Shown here: positions 28,201 to 39,900 of the stretch, piece by piece
How positions within the stretch are numbered: the first letter of the stretch is position 1
Layout of the letters: each line of letters begins with the position of its first letter
Translations under genes and position numbers: made by a program
The notes under the pieces: model-generated
Database searches by the model: none
Told to the model about the DNA's origin: nothing
The model's input: only the letters and a program-made list of their open reading frames with translations
Assembly: GCF_048128805.1 (NCBI RefSeq)
Contig: NC_136019.1
Coordinates: 18,997,881 to 19,061,880 of the forward strand
From: Centroberyx gerrardi
Lineage: Eukaryota; Chordata; Actinopteri; Beryciformes; Berycidae
Reading direction: 5' to 3'
Length of the DNA: 64,000 nt

Positions 28201-30895
28201 TAACCAACAAAATGTATAGGCCTCGCTGAATAAGTGGCCTCATTGTCTGATGTGAAAGTGACCTCCTTTGTCACCAAGGCACACATGCAAAACGTGAGTA
28301 AAATCTTTATGTCTTAACTAGCACGACTGAGGCGGCATTTTATAGACACATTGACCTTTGAAGGCTACTTTTACCACCAACGCAGTAAAATCTTCAGATC
28401 TCCATTCACTTCAAACCCAGCTTTCTAAACATTTAGCTAATTTTCAAACGCAGAAACAACAATCACAGCCTGGATAACACTGTCATAAGAGTGTAGAACA
28501 TATTTAGGAGCGAGATTACAACTCCTGTGAGGAAAGCTGGTACTCACATCCTTGTCAATGCTGGAAGGCGTTCAGCCCGGAGGAGGGAGTGTGGAGGATA
28601 AACAGCCAGCTGCCACACAGGAGGCTGGAAATATACTGCTGGTCCCAGCAACACTGGACACTCTGTGTGTGAGTGAGTGTGCGTGTCTCTCTTCTCATTG
28701 AAAAGAAAACTGTCTCTGCCCTATGGCAATCCGAACTTGCTCTCTTTTCTACACAAACAACTATTCCAAGCCAAGTCTTACTCAATCCACTGTAACTGAT
28801 TATATTTTCAAATACACATTTCACTCCGTTTAGTTTTCAGTGGCAGAAATCAAACCCTTCCTGTTCTTAAAAACAGGTTTTTTATGCTGCGATATTTTAA
28901 GCTGCACCGAAGTGTTGTTCCCCCGCTGAGGATAACACAGAAAACATCATCATACGTCATACGCACAAAAATAGATTGCCCCCCCCAAACTTTTTCCCAT
29001 GTCACACACACATTTGGTAAGGATTTTGTCCTGTGAAACTAGTCAATCTTCTACATTATGTCCTACTGTTAACATTATCTCCTAACTTTTAGTCAATTTT
29101 AGATAACCTGACATCACAGCACTGCTACAATAGAGTTTAATAGCAAGAAAATATTCAACCATCTAAAACAACGGTAAACAGGCTTTGGTGTCAGTCACTC
29201 AGAATCAAAGAGCGAGGGCTTCTTTCTAGATTCTCCATTTTGCACCAACATTCAACAATCAAACAGGGAGAAATCCATCCTAGAAGAGGAAGAGACAGCA
29301 GCCGCAACCGACAAGAATGCAACGCAGCCACAAGATATAGTGTTTTGAGTAAGAGCGTGGCTGAGATCATAGACACGCCGAAGTGTTTACAAATTGGTTG
29401 GCAAGCTAGCTAAAAGGCGAGACGAAGCAAAATCGAACCTATTCGAGCACAATGGTTTCATTTGCATTTGAGGATAGCATGGATGAGATAGCAGTTCTGA
29501 AGTTCAAGTTCACGCCCATTCTCCGGGGGTTGTCGAAAGGCATTCTGGGAAATGTAGGGAATCACTAGGGGCAGGTTGAGGGAAAGTAGGTACAGCCAAA
29601 AAGTAAATTACACCCCTTCATCAAAAAACAACTCCTGGAATGCATTCAACATCGCAGATTGATGATATCGAACAGTGTAAGATTATCCAAGGGTGGGTTT
29701 TTGTTTTGCTGAGGACCCCCAGGAAACCACCTCAAGGACCCATGGAGGTCCCTGGACCCCAGTTTGGGAACCACTGGGTTAGTCAGCTAGGCTTTTGTTC
29801 CCTAAAGCTTCCATTTCCCTCTTATCCGCTCTCTTTGTTCCAGGTGACGACAGATCCTAATTCTCATCAACCCTTGATGATGATGATGATGATGATAAAA
29901 CCCTGTAGGGTTTGTGTTTCACTACTGCGTCATATGGTGGGAGATTACTGGTCCTGTCAGTAATCCAGACTGACTCAGACAGTCCATGTGCTCAGCAGAT
30001 GGCAGGTGCCATGTTGCATGGCACAGCACCCTCTCCGCACATCCCCCTCTGTTACAATTAATCCAGATAGAGGCACCGGGAAATTGGCCACATGTTAAGA
30101 AAAGGAACTAAAGTAATCCTAATAGGATACTATTCAAATATCACAGAGACTGTAAATCCCTATAGAAATATCATAATATAAGGTCACTATAAACTTACTA
30201 TTAGGAGTAGAATAGAGTAGAATAGATGCATTGGTCCCTATAGTAACATTATAGTAATACCATGAAGTACTATAAGGTCAATAACCTCACTATTGAGTGC
30301 TACAGACACAACACAGTCATAACATTTTATTATAGTTATAGCATACTAAAATACTATCAAAGCACTACAAGGTCGCTATAAACTCACTCCACATGTCCCC
30401 GTGCCAATAGGAATATTACAGTGATTTTTTCCCCCAGCCAATTGTTAGTCATCATCTTATAACTGAATATAAAAGTACAAATCATATAATAAGGCAATGA
30501 TGTAAAACATTAGCTTTGTTGCCATATATAACAATTGGACATTTGGGGATAACGTTACACCTGTTCTGGTCAGTGTCCGAAGGAGCACGATGCACCAGAA
30601 AGAAAACACTCAAAGGAAGCTCATGCATATATTTATCATTCTGGTAAGAGTTTAAAAAGGTCTGTAACTCGTTTATAATCTCTGGAATCCATATTTTGTG
30701 GGAAGAGACCAAGCATGAAACAAGAGCGGCGTTGTCGTTTAGTAAAGTAAATTATATTTAATACTTATGAGTAAATCATCAGCTCTTTCTTTAGAGACCG
30801 ACAAAGATAACACAGTCTAACATGATGATATTTACAAGAGCTAGCAACAACATCACCGCCTGATAACGTTAGGTGAACTGTTTAGCTAGCGTTAT
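25259..30895. other. slc29a2 5' intron or intergenic DNA
   Basis: No coding exon was recognised. One possible minus-strand donor (GGAT followed by GTGAGTACC, near 28546-28555) could end an untranslated exon, but evidence is thin. A repeat fragment is listed at 29713. At 30100-30400 an irregular tract of CTATAAACTCACTAT-like words occurs. Otherwise nothing was seen. Confidence 0.5.
29713..29785 (+). repeat. Dispersed repeat fragment
   Basis: Contains CCTGGACCCCAGTTTGGGAA followed by CCACTGGG, a phrase I recognise from common fish interspersed repeats. A (GATGAT)n run follows at 29877-29896. Confidence 0.4.
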
Positions 30896-30919
30896 CTAAG
30901 AGTGTGACCACAAACTCAC

Positions 30920-31185
30920 CTTGGAAAGATGTTCTGGTCTAGTTACTGTATTTTCATTATGCTCCGGCTGTAAATACGAGCCAATTTGATATCGTTGCGA
31001 AGTCAAAACTGATAATATGAAGGAAACAAAAATAGATATGTGTTCTTCGTCGCTACACGTGGCGGGAATGCCAGTAATCCACAAATGGCCACACAATGTA
31101 AACCAGCTTGGTGAGCAGCTTTTTTTAGTTTTTTTACGTGGCGTTAACTGTCATTACCACAAGGTAGAAGCACTTCCGGTCAAAA
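30920..31185 (-). promoter_or_regulatory. Candidate minus-strand promoter and first exon, perhaps of slc29a2
   Basis: On the - strand an ETS-type site ACCGGAAGTGC lies near 31170-31182. About 260 bases downstream is a strong 5' splice site, TTTCCAAG followed by GTGAGTTTG, with its exon end at 30920. The start-codon exon of slc29a2 at 25258 needs such an upstream exon and no other gene is seen on this strand. No transcript supports it, so this is inference. Confidence 0.3.
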
Positions 31186-31254
31186 CCTTCAAAATAAAAC
31201 CCTTGTCAAGGAACGGATTTTTTGTTTTTGTCGTTTGTTGTTTTGTCAGAGGTG

Positions 31255-31690
31255 TGACCAAGTCAACTTTCCGAGTCCGAAGTCAGTCTCAAGTCTTGAG
31301 GCACAAGTCCAAGTCAAGTCCATGTCATTAATGTCAAGTCTCAAGTCTAAATGTAGAACAGCAAGTCAAGTCAGAACAAATCAAGAGTCCAGTATCAATT
31401 TAATATCTTAAAGAAAACTAAATATCTAGGACTTTTCAATGCAATATGGTTTTAATAGGATAAAAACTTGGTAAGAGCATCATGAGTTTGATTTCTATAA
31501 TAAATAATCAATTAATTCACTCATTCCATACAAATTCAGAAAACAGAATTTAAATTCAGTCGTCTGCTGGAACAAATCTCATCACTTTCAATCTAAGTCA
31601 TTTACACAAACACAAGATCTCAAGTCAAGGCTTTAGAAACCTTTTCAAGTCATCAAAGTACAAGTCAAAGTCAAGTTACTCAAGATAAAT
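31255..31690. repeat. Degenerate CAAGTC array
   Basis: The words AAGTC and CAAGTC recur many times in two blocks (31255-31385 and 31600-31690). This is an irregular short-period minisatellite, not coding. Confidence 0.7.
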
Positions 31691-32959
31691 TAAGCACAGC
31701 ATATTGTAAACATATACAGGGTAAATCTATAATTATGGGGCATTTCATGTTTGTAGCATATGTTTTTATTAAAGTTATTTGAATGCTTTTTAAAATGCTT
31801 TTTTAAAATTATTATTTATGATCATGTCTGAGCAAATGCCATAGTCATGTATGAACAGCATCATTGGGGGAAGATAACAGTATGAATGCAGCATACAATA
31901 TAATATACCAAAAATATATGCTTAAATATGCTTCGACATATGAATTATATATTAAAGAGGGAATTTGTTTATTAATTTTTTTTTTCAAAAAAGTCCTGTT
32001 CAAAAGAGAGTGGACAATTTCACGCTTTTATTTTGAAAGCAGAACCGTCCCTCTTCCGCTGTTATTTCCATGAAGGTGGTGGTGCAGCCCAACAGTATGC
32101 AGCAGGTGAAGCGAGAGGTTTCACTCCTGCCAACTTCGGCCGTCGGTTAAATACTCAACTGTTCTGTTTTAGCTGGGGGTCAGTGAGATGGTCTCGTATT
32201 CAGTTCAATATCTTTGTTTGATTTAGCTAAACAGCCTAATTTTTAAGCGTCTAATAGCGTTGTGAGGCCTAGATGTGTCTTTAAATTTGTTCAAAATAAT
32301 TTAGCAGTTTGGCAAGTGTTCCTGCTTCGCACATGCGTGGTCTGGTGACGTCTGATATCAGTAATGAATATTTATGAACGGTGAATAATTAGCTGTTGTA
32401 CATATTAGTTAGGCATTTTGCTAGCTCACTATTCATTAATATTCTCATTTTAGACAGTAGTACGCATGTGCAAGGTGATTTCCGGGTCTAAGCTTTCCAT
32501 AACAGGAGGTGAATTATCTTGACTGAAACACACTATGGACGCCCCTCCTTCATAGTGTAGGCCTATGTCAGTGTATTTCTTGTTTTCAGCAGTGACAGAA
32601 GAATAGAACTTACTCAAGCAGAAATATATCACAGGTTTAACATAGGATCAACAGGCCTTGTCTGCTTGTCTGTTACTTGATATGCTGTATAACATGTGGA
32701 AACACTCCCCCTCTTGAAAGTAATTATAGGCCTAGAGTACAAGCCATGACGCAACCCTTACAAAGAAATCACTATAATATATTCCCATAGGAACCTATAC
32801 ATGAAAAAAATGGAAATAGACGACCATCTGTTACATAACTGTAGCAGCAAAATCTTTATTTTTGCCTGTGGCACCTGACATTAAAAATAAATGGGTGGAT
32901 CCCCCATGTAGCCTTCTGTATCTGTCCATGTAAATATCACTGAGCATCCAGGCTTGCAT

Positions 32960-33066
32960 CCAAGTGGTGGACAGAGGGAAAGCATACTGCTTTTCCACAA
33001 AGATAAACAGAGAGACGCTAACCAGTCACAGCACTGTAGGCTTCTTACCCACTCCACTTCATGAGG

Positions 33067-33099
<33 letters not shown>

Positions 33100-33240
33100 T
33101 ATTCTGTAAACCATACTCTGACTTTTTCAAGTGTGTACATCTTGTGGGAAGAGGACATTGTCTCAAAAAGTTCACTGTCTAAAGGAACTTATGACACCAA
33201 GGAAGCATTAAAGAAGAAGCCGCCCAAATAACTAACTAAC
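32960..33240 (+). repeat. Module 1 of the receptor array, copy 1
   Basis: CTTACCCACTCCACTTCATG, an ATC microsatellite (33066-33097) and GAAGCCGCCCAAATAA occur in the same order near 46845-47015 and 56885-57070. In those two places the module lies just downstream of a V exon. Here no V exon is seen to its left. Confidence 0.7.
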
Positions 33241-33504
33241 CATCCAGCCTTAGAGCTGCTACAAGTTCTCATTTTCTCACTTTTAGCATAATGCTAGTCG
33301 CCAACAATTACTTAACATGCTGCATGCTAAAGCGTTAGCATAGAGCCATGATTTTGATGAGATGTTTTTGGTGCCAATCCTCTGGTCACATATTGCGTAA
33401 GGTGACCAATGGGCCAAACTCACCCAGTCAGAGTAGCCCTTTAAATCTTCATTTGAATCATTAATTTGACTGAGCCAAACACTGTATATGGTTTTATATT
33501 CCAT

Positions 33505-33725
33505 TTATATTACATTATATTTAAGGCATTTAGCTGACAGTCTTATCTAGTGTTACTTAATGAGTGCTACAGTAGAATAAGCTTCAATTCCTAGACCCCC
33601 AACATTGAAGATAAGAAAAGATGAAACTCTATTGATCCACATGAAATTAGGTATCTGCAGCTGCAAAAGTAATAGGATACATAGAATATAAGCAAAGCAA
33701 GTAATAGAAATAATGAAGCAATAAA
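33505..33725 (+). repeat. SINE-tail and GATGAAACT repeats, shared with 58025-58235
   Basis: AAGGCATTTAGCTGACAGTC is followed by AGATGAAACTCTATTGATCC. The same pair in the same order occurs at 58040-58160, so it was duplicated as part of a larger segment. Confidence 0.65.
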
Positions 33726-34256
33726 ATAGAACATTAACAATTGTGGGGTTATACAAACATGCTGCTGACAATTTCAACATGTTAAGCAGACTGTATGGGT
33801 GGAAATATGGGGGGAAAGTATCATTTGCATACATGGATTCAGTTACAGTTGTTACGGTTACTTACAGTTGGTACTTACAGATATTAATAACAGTCACAAT
33901 TGCTTACTTAAATATAGATTACTACATTTAAACATGTTCAATATATATAAATGTGTGTTTAAATGTAATAGAATTACAAATCAGTATGTACACAATGAAA
34001 CAGTGGAATCATTATGAAAATATAATTAGTATATGCAGAACAATGAGAGGGTTATGTGAAAAGTGAAGAAGCATGTAAATTAACAGTAATACACATAATG
34101 TGAAATAGGTGTATTTCTGTAAATGTATCTACACATTCACATTTCCCTTCCTCAACTGAATTGAACTGGTGTTTTTTGCCCTCTGGTGTTCCCATCCAGG
34201 AACTGAACCTTTCAGTATTGTACAGTATGAAGTGTGTATCAGTGATGCACTGTGCT

Positions 34257-34555
34257 TTGGACGTATGTGTTACGGTCCATGTACACATGGACCGGTCAAT
34301 TTGTACATTTACCGACAGTGTGGTTCATGTATACATGGACCGGTCAGTTTGTACATTTACCAGCAATGTGGTAAATGTACAAATAGCTTGGCAAAAATTT
34401 TCACATATCCCCATTTATTTCCACATGCCCCGGTTCATCTGAAAGTATTTACATTTACTGGTTTGTTTGCAGACAAACTGACCGGTTCAAGTATACATGT
34501 ATCACACTGCCTGTAATTGTACAAACTGACCGGTACATGTGTACATTGACCATTT
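34257..34555. repeat. Foldback array with CATGGACCGGTCA motifs
   Basis: Two direct copies of a unit containing ACATGGACCGGTCARTTTGT (near 34283 and 34337) are followed by two inverted copies (ACAAACTGACCGG near 34474 and 34523). Each unit has an internal near-palindrome CATGTAYACATG. A reduced version lies at 58738-58800. The arms could form a hairpin; the family is unknown. Confidence 0.65.
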
Positions 34556-36050
34556 TTCCACATAAACAGTAACATATGCATTTAATGTATTTTGGGTCCT
34601 AGAAGCATGACATGACTGCAGCCCTGTGGAATATTAATTTTAGTGAGGATATTGATTACTAAACTAACTCAGCTGTAACTCAGCACATATAACTCAGCTG
34701 TGCCTTCCCCTCTCTCTCAAATGTTATTTGATTTCAGTCCTAATCATAAACAGTTTCATGTAAATAAATGTTCTTTATGCTGCTGTCTATTGTCAATTGA
34801 TATAACAATATTGATTGAATCTACTGTATATCCAGTTCATGAAAGCTTTTACATTTGCTGTTCTGAACACCCCCTGTGTCTGGTAAAAATCCTCTGGCGC
34901 ACAGGAAGTGATATTCATTGTTTGGTTTTTTTAATAAACAGAAGAAGAGCTGGGTAGTTAGCATGAGCAGTGACAGCCACCATGGCTGAACAGACAAAGA
35001 ATAGAGCGCCACCTACAGAAACTCAAACTGCATCAACAGGAAATCCAAGGAGAAAGACGTCACAGTACCGGACACAGTTTGATTGACTCTCATATTATAA
35101 ACTGGGAACTCACGGATTACCACTTTAAGTTTATCCATGGAAACTGGAAGGCAGTACCTCTGATCCAAAATCTGGCTAAGATATCCCAACATGAGCCTGA
35201 GTGTGGATCTTTTATCTGTAGTCTGAGGTGTCAACAATATCCAGAAGAGGGCAGCCCAGTCCAAACATAAGCCTGGTCTCCAAACAGTTCATGAAATGAG
35301 CTCATTGTCTTGAAATGCAAATACATGCTCTGCATCCAAAGTGAGAGAAATAGGTTTTCCAATGAAAGAATTATGTGAAGGAGACACGACTAGAAACAGG
35401 CAGTAGTTTGACATTGAAATAGTGCAGTGGAAAGTAATGATGTAGTGGATGGGTGTATACATTTACCTTCAACTCTGATGATCCATGTTCAATTCCCAAC
35501 TCATGGCAAGAAAGTTTTGTGCTGTGAGTAAAGTTAAAATTTTAAGAGAAAGCTTTTTGTATTTAACCATGACCAAAACCCTCACCCTAACCTTAACCAA
35601 ATTGTTTTACTTGCCAAAACTTTACCATTATCCAACCTTTTCAAGTGACAAACAGGTGAAAATGACGTGTCCAATTTGTGCTATACTGTCACATAATCCA
35701 ATTTGTAGTGGAAGAATGCAATGTTCACGCAATTTGTGTCCACAACACCTAATCTGCATTTCAGAATTTCTGCTAATTTCACAAAAGTTTCTAAAACTGT
35801 GACACAAAGAGTCATACCAGTAAAGCCTGTTAGAATGGTCTTATGTCCACTGAAAAAATGAACATTGAGCCTATTAGCTATTAAAAAAAATAGATTAAGT
35901 TAAATAAAGACAGTTTCATGGAAATAATGGAAAGTGAATGGTGAGGTGAAGGGAATCTATCATTGTCCAAGAAATTGCCTTATGTGAGATTAGCGACATA
36001 AATCAAAGGAATTGTTCAGCATGTTTGTTTTTCTGTTTTGTTGTTCTTTG
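34556..36050. other. Intergenic DNA, no feature seen
   Basis: A/T-rich sequence with short open frames lacking domains. The phrase CCCTCACCCTAACCTTAACC at 35580-35600 looks weakly telomere-like and was not called. Confidence 0.5.
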
Positions 36051-36055
36051 TCACA

Positions 36056-36262
36056 TACAGAAAGATTGGTGGACAGTTCAGATGTAGTAGACTCTTAAAG
36101 CGATGCTGTAGATGTAAGACTAAGACTAAAGTAATAGATTGTCTCAAGGTTTGGTGGTTTGTGGTGATGGCCTTCCTGTTTTTCTCTAACGTCACACTGA
36201 CAGGCCACAGCAGAGCACAGCCACTTCCGTTTAGTCGCCCTTATAGACAAAGGCCATAAACT
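36056..36262 (+). repeat. Segment shared with 60335-60510
   Basis: From GGTGGACAGTTCAGATGTAG to CCCTTATAGACAAAGGCCAT the sequence recurs nearly unchanged at 60340-60510. It belongs to the duplicated background of the array. Confidence 0.7.
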
Positions 36263-36384
36263 GCAGTGGTGATACTGCCTTATAAATTGAAATAAAAGTC
36301 TCTGAAAGGGCATCTGCTCTTGCTCTATAGATAAAATGCTTCTAAAGATGTGGCTTAACCAACTCACATCCTCTTCACCACAGG

Positions 36385-36510
36385 GAGGCTTCCTAGTTGC
36401 CAAAAGGCTGCTGGTTTGATCCCCAGTACCCAGTCCTGGTGAACTGCCTTGAGCAAAGGCACATAACCCAGATGTACATGCATGTGTATCAACCTGCTCC
36501 AAAGACAGGC
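36385..36510 (+). repeat. SINE-like fragment
   Basis: GGTTTGATCCCCAG resembles a tRNA box B. GAACTGCCTTGAGCAAAGGC follows, as in the SINE at 1930. The ends were not resolved. Confidence 0.4.
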
Positions 36511-36933
36511 ACTGGAAACTAGCAAACACTAGTTACAGTAAAAATACAGGATGTGATATCATGCAATGGACAGATGCCTTTTTGTATCCCCAGGTGTAGC
36601 TTTATCTTACTTTGTAAAAAATAAACCATATGTGCATATATAACATTCACTCCCACAGATGTTTGGAATATGTACTGTATATAGATTATAAAGACTACTG
36701 GGGAGAGCAGAGGTCCTTGTTTCAGAGCAAGCCACCTCAATATAGTGCTTCAGTATATTAATATAGCAATGTCTTGGCGAGGACTGCATCCTACTCTGAC
36801 ACATGTTTTACACCTCTTTGTAGAGAAAGAGTGTGTTAACATCAGCATGCGTCACTTTCCCTGAGTGGCTGATGTTCAGACACAAAAGAGGCATTGAGCT
36901 ATCGTTGTATTAATCTGTACTGCGCCGCTAGAG

Positions 36934-36973
36934 ATGCTGCTCGACGCCTTTATCTTGACATTGTTTTGGACTG
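36934..36973 (+). CDS. Receptor A, exon 1 (signal peptide)
   Basis: Encodes MLLDAFILTLFWT and one base of the next codon, followed by donor GTAAGAT. The hydrophobic core AFILTLFW fits a signal peptide. Confidence 0.65.
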
Positions 36974-39900
36974 GTAAGATATTTCCTTTGATTACGGCTG
37001 TGTTTTCAACACACTTTGTGAATACAGATGTAGAAAGCCACCTGCTGTTGCAGAGCAACTATCATCTTTATCATAAGTGAAAAAATGCACATGATTTATA
37101 AATGCAAAGTCTCACATCAGGTTCAACTCTTAAGTGTTCAAACTCAGCTGTTTGGTACTTGAATGAAAAAGTGTGCTACAAAATAATATTTTTTAAGTTT
37201 AATTTAAAAATTGCTTTCTGACATAACTCAGTCTGTTGGATTAGTGATAGAAATGTTCTGTGTTTTCACTGATGGCTCTGTTAAGGTGTCAGATTGGGTA
37301 CGTCTGTCTCCCATGGACAAGCCTCTGGTACCAGTTTCTCGGTCTCCCAGTCCCCTCTGAGTATCCAGGCCATGGTTGGGGAACCGGTGCGCATCAGCTG
37401 CCTCTGGAGCGGCCAACACAACAGATCCAGGGTCAAGGTACACTGGCTCAAAGAAGCCCCTGCACTGCCAGAGGAGGAACGTCTTCTGAAGAAGGACCTC
37501 GTCTTCGATCTTAATGAGAGTCACCTCCATATCCAAAAGTTTGCCCTAAAGGATGCAGGGAAATACGTATGCATGGTTACTGTGGAGATACCAGAGTTTC
37601 GGCAAGGCGAAGGTGCCGGGACCAGTCTTGAGGTGAAGCCACAGGAGAGCGAGGAAGGACCAGCACAATCAAGTACGATCCTCAAATCCTCCAATGAGTT
37701 GTTGGAATTCAGGAAGCACATGCATTACATTAAAGATACATACAGTGGCTAAGGAATGTATTCATCGCCTTCTACTTTTTACACATTTTCCTGTACTACA
37801 AAATCAGTTCAATATACTGTACATTTATTTGGATTTTCGACCAAAAAACCCAAATAAATGTATCTGGAACTAATTTTAGCAGCACAACAATATCTGCATA
37901 AAGTCAAGGGAGGTGAGTACTTTTCACTGTAAATTTAGGCTGCTCTTGAACACCACATAGCAAGCTTATGTGGTTCCTTGTTTGGAGCCAGTAGTTCATT
38001 TCAAAAGAGGTTTCCCCATAGCATGCCCTTACAAAGAAGTAGTATACTTTAAGTTTACTTTTTAAAGTATACTTAAGTATAAAAAAGTATACTAAATTTG
38101 GGGAACTATAAGTATACTTTTGTGTTAATCTTTGGGACTAACTTGGCCCACTTTTTAGTTTATAAAAGTATACTTGTAAATATACTTAAAGTTAACTCAA
38201 AGAACATTACTACAATATATTTGATGGGACATATCTGTATACTTTCAGTATACTAGTTGACTCAAACAAATACTTCTTGGTAAACTGCAAGTACTATCTT
38301 GCAGAACCTAGGACCCTCTGGCTATGAGGCAACACTGCTAACTACTGAGCCAGCATGCCACACTTATTGCATACTGTTAGGGTGCTTAAGTAAGGCTTAA
38401 GTATGATTAAGGCTTCAGTATACTTAAAGTATACTTTAAGAATACTACTGTACTTTAAGTATGCTTGTAGTATTATTAAAAGTATAAGCCTAAGTATAAT
38501 ATCCTCAGTACCTTTTTGCAAAAGTATAAAGTATTCAACAAGTCTAAAAGTTCAAGTATAACTTCAAGAATACTATTCTCAAGTGTACCTTTTGCAAGTA
38601 CAACAAAGAAAAATAAAAGTATACTTGCTCATTTTTTAGTTTAAAATAAGTATACTAAAAGTGAACTGAAGTAAACTTCTCTTTTAAAGGAATAGTTCAC
38701 CCAAAAATTAAAATTCTGTCATCATCTACTCACCCTCATGCCAGTTGAAACACAGGTAAAGTTTGTCCATATAACACACAGGGAGGTTGCCAGCACAACT
38801 CCATAGCAGCCTTCTCCAAAACAACTGAAGTCAGTGGGGACCAGTTCTTCAGAGTTCCAAAAACACATTTTGTCACGGTTGTGACTTTCAGTCCCTTTGT
38901 TCATTGTTTAGCTTTTGTAGTTCTTTGTGTATTATGTTTCCCTGTCTAGTTCTTTTAGTTGTACGTGTACCATGTTTCCTGTCTGCCCCAGCTGTGTCTC
39001 ATTTGTAATCACCCCCCATGTGTATATTAATCTTGTTCCCCAGTCAGTCTTTGTTGAATCATTATTTCCTGTTACGTGTCAGTTAAGTGCTCCTGTCTCT
39101 GTTTACCTGTTGTTTCCTGCACCTGTTATATTAAACACCCAGTCTTGGGGTTTGATCACTACCTGCCTCACTGTCCTGCATTTGGGTCCTCACCACACCT
39201 CACCGTGACACATTTACACCATAATTTAGTGCAAATCTTAACTACAGCTGATTGATTTGCTACAAATAATGGTGTATAGGTCGTTCTATTCACAGTGTGA
39301 TTGTTTGGCTGTTTTTGTTTTGGAACTCTAAAGAACAGGGGCCTATACTACGAAGCAAGTTCAACAAAGTCAGGGTATGTTTGAGTTAGCCGGCTTCACT
39401 AAACCTAACATTGGCGATCCAGATAACCGGTCTCACGTAGCTGGTTATCAACTGGCTCTGTCAACCCAGGATTTACCTATCCAGCTATGAGCGCGTTCAC
39501 ATGAAAGAGGCGGGGTTTGTAACAAATAGCCAATCACTTGCAACAGACAGATCCAGATCAGAGAATTCGGATAAGATAAGATGAAAGTATTGATCCCCGT
39601 GGGGAAATTAGATAGTTGTGCAGCAAAAGTAATATGATTCAGCGGGGAAAAGGACATAGAATATAAGCGCAAAACTATAAAAATAAGTAATAGCCTAAAA
39701 ATAGGCGAAAATAATAAAATAGGCTAATCAAACAATAAAAGCCATAAACAATAGACCTAATTATAGGATGATATAAGCCCTAATATTTCCTGCTGACATT
39801 TTCAACACATGGGTATCGGAAAGAAATGGATAACTACTAACATTGGGTTCTTCTCTCAAGAAGAACAAATTCTTATAATGAATAACTGTCAGCATTACAA

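Noticed and set aside
34161..34516. Two frames with repeated MDRSICTFTDSVV
   Set aside because: Translation of the CCGGTCA foldback array; the copy near 58606 has diverged in frame.
37293..37310. Acceptor GTGTCAG at 37292 for exon 2 of receptor A
   Set aside because: It would put exon 2 out of frame with the signal-peptide exon. The TTAAG acceptor at 37285 keeps frame and gives the same G-V start as in B-D.
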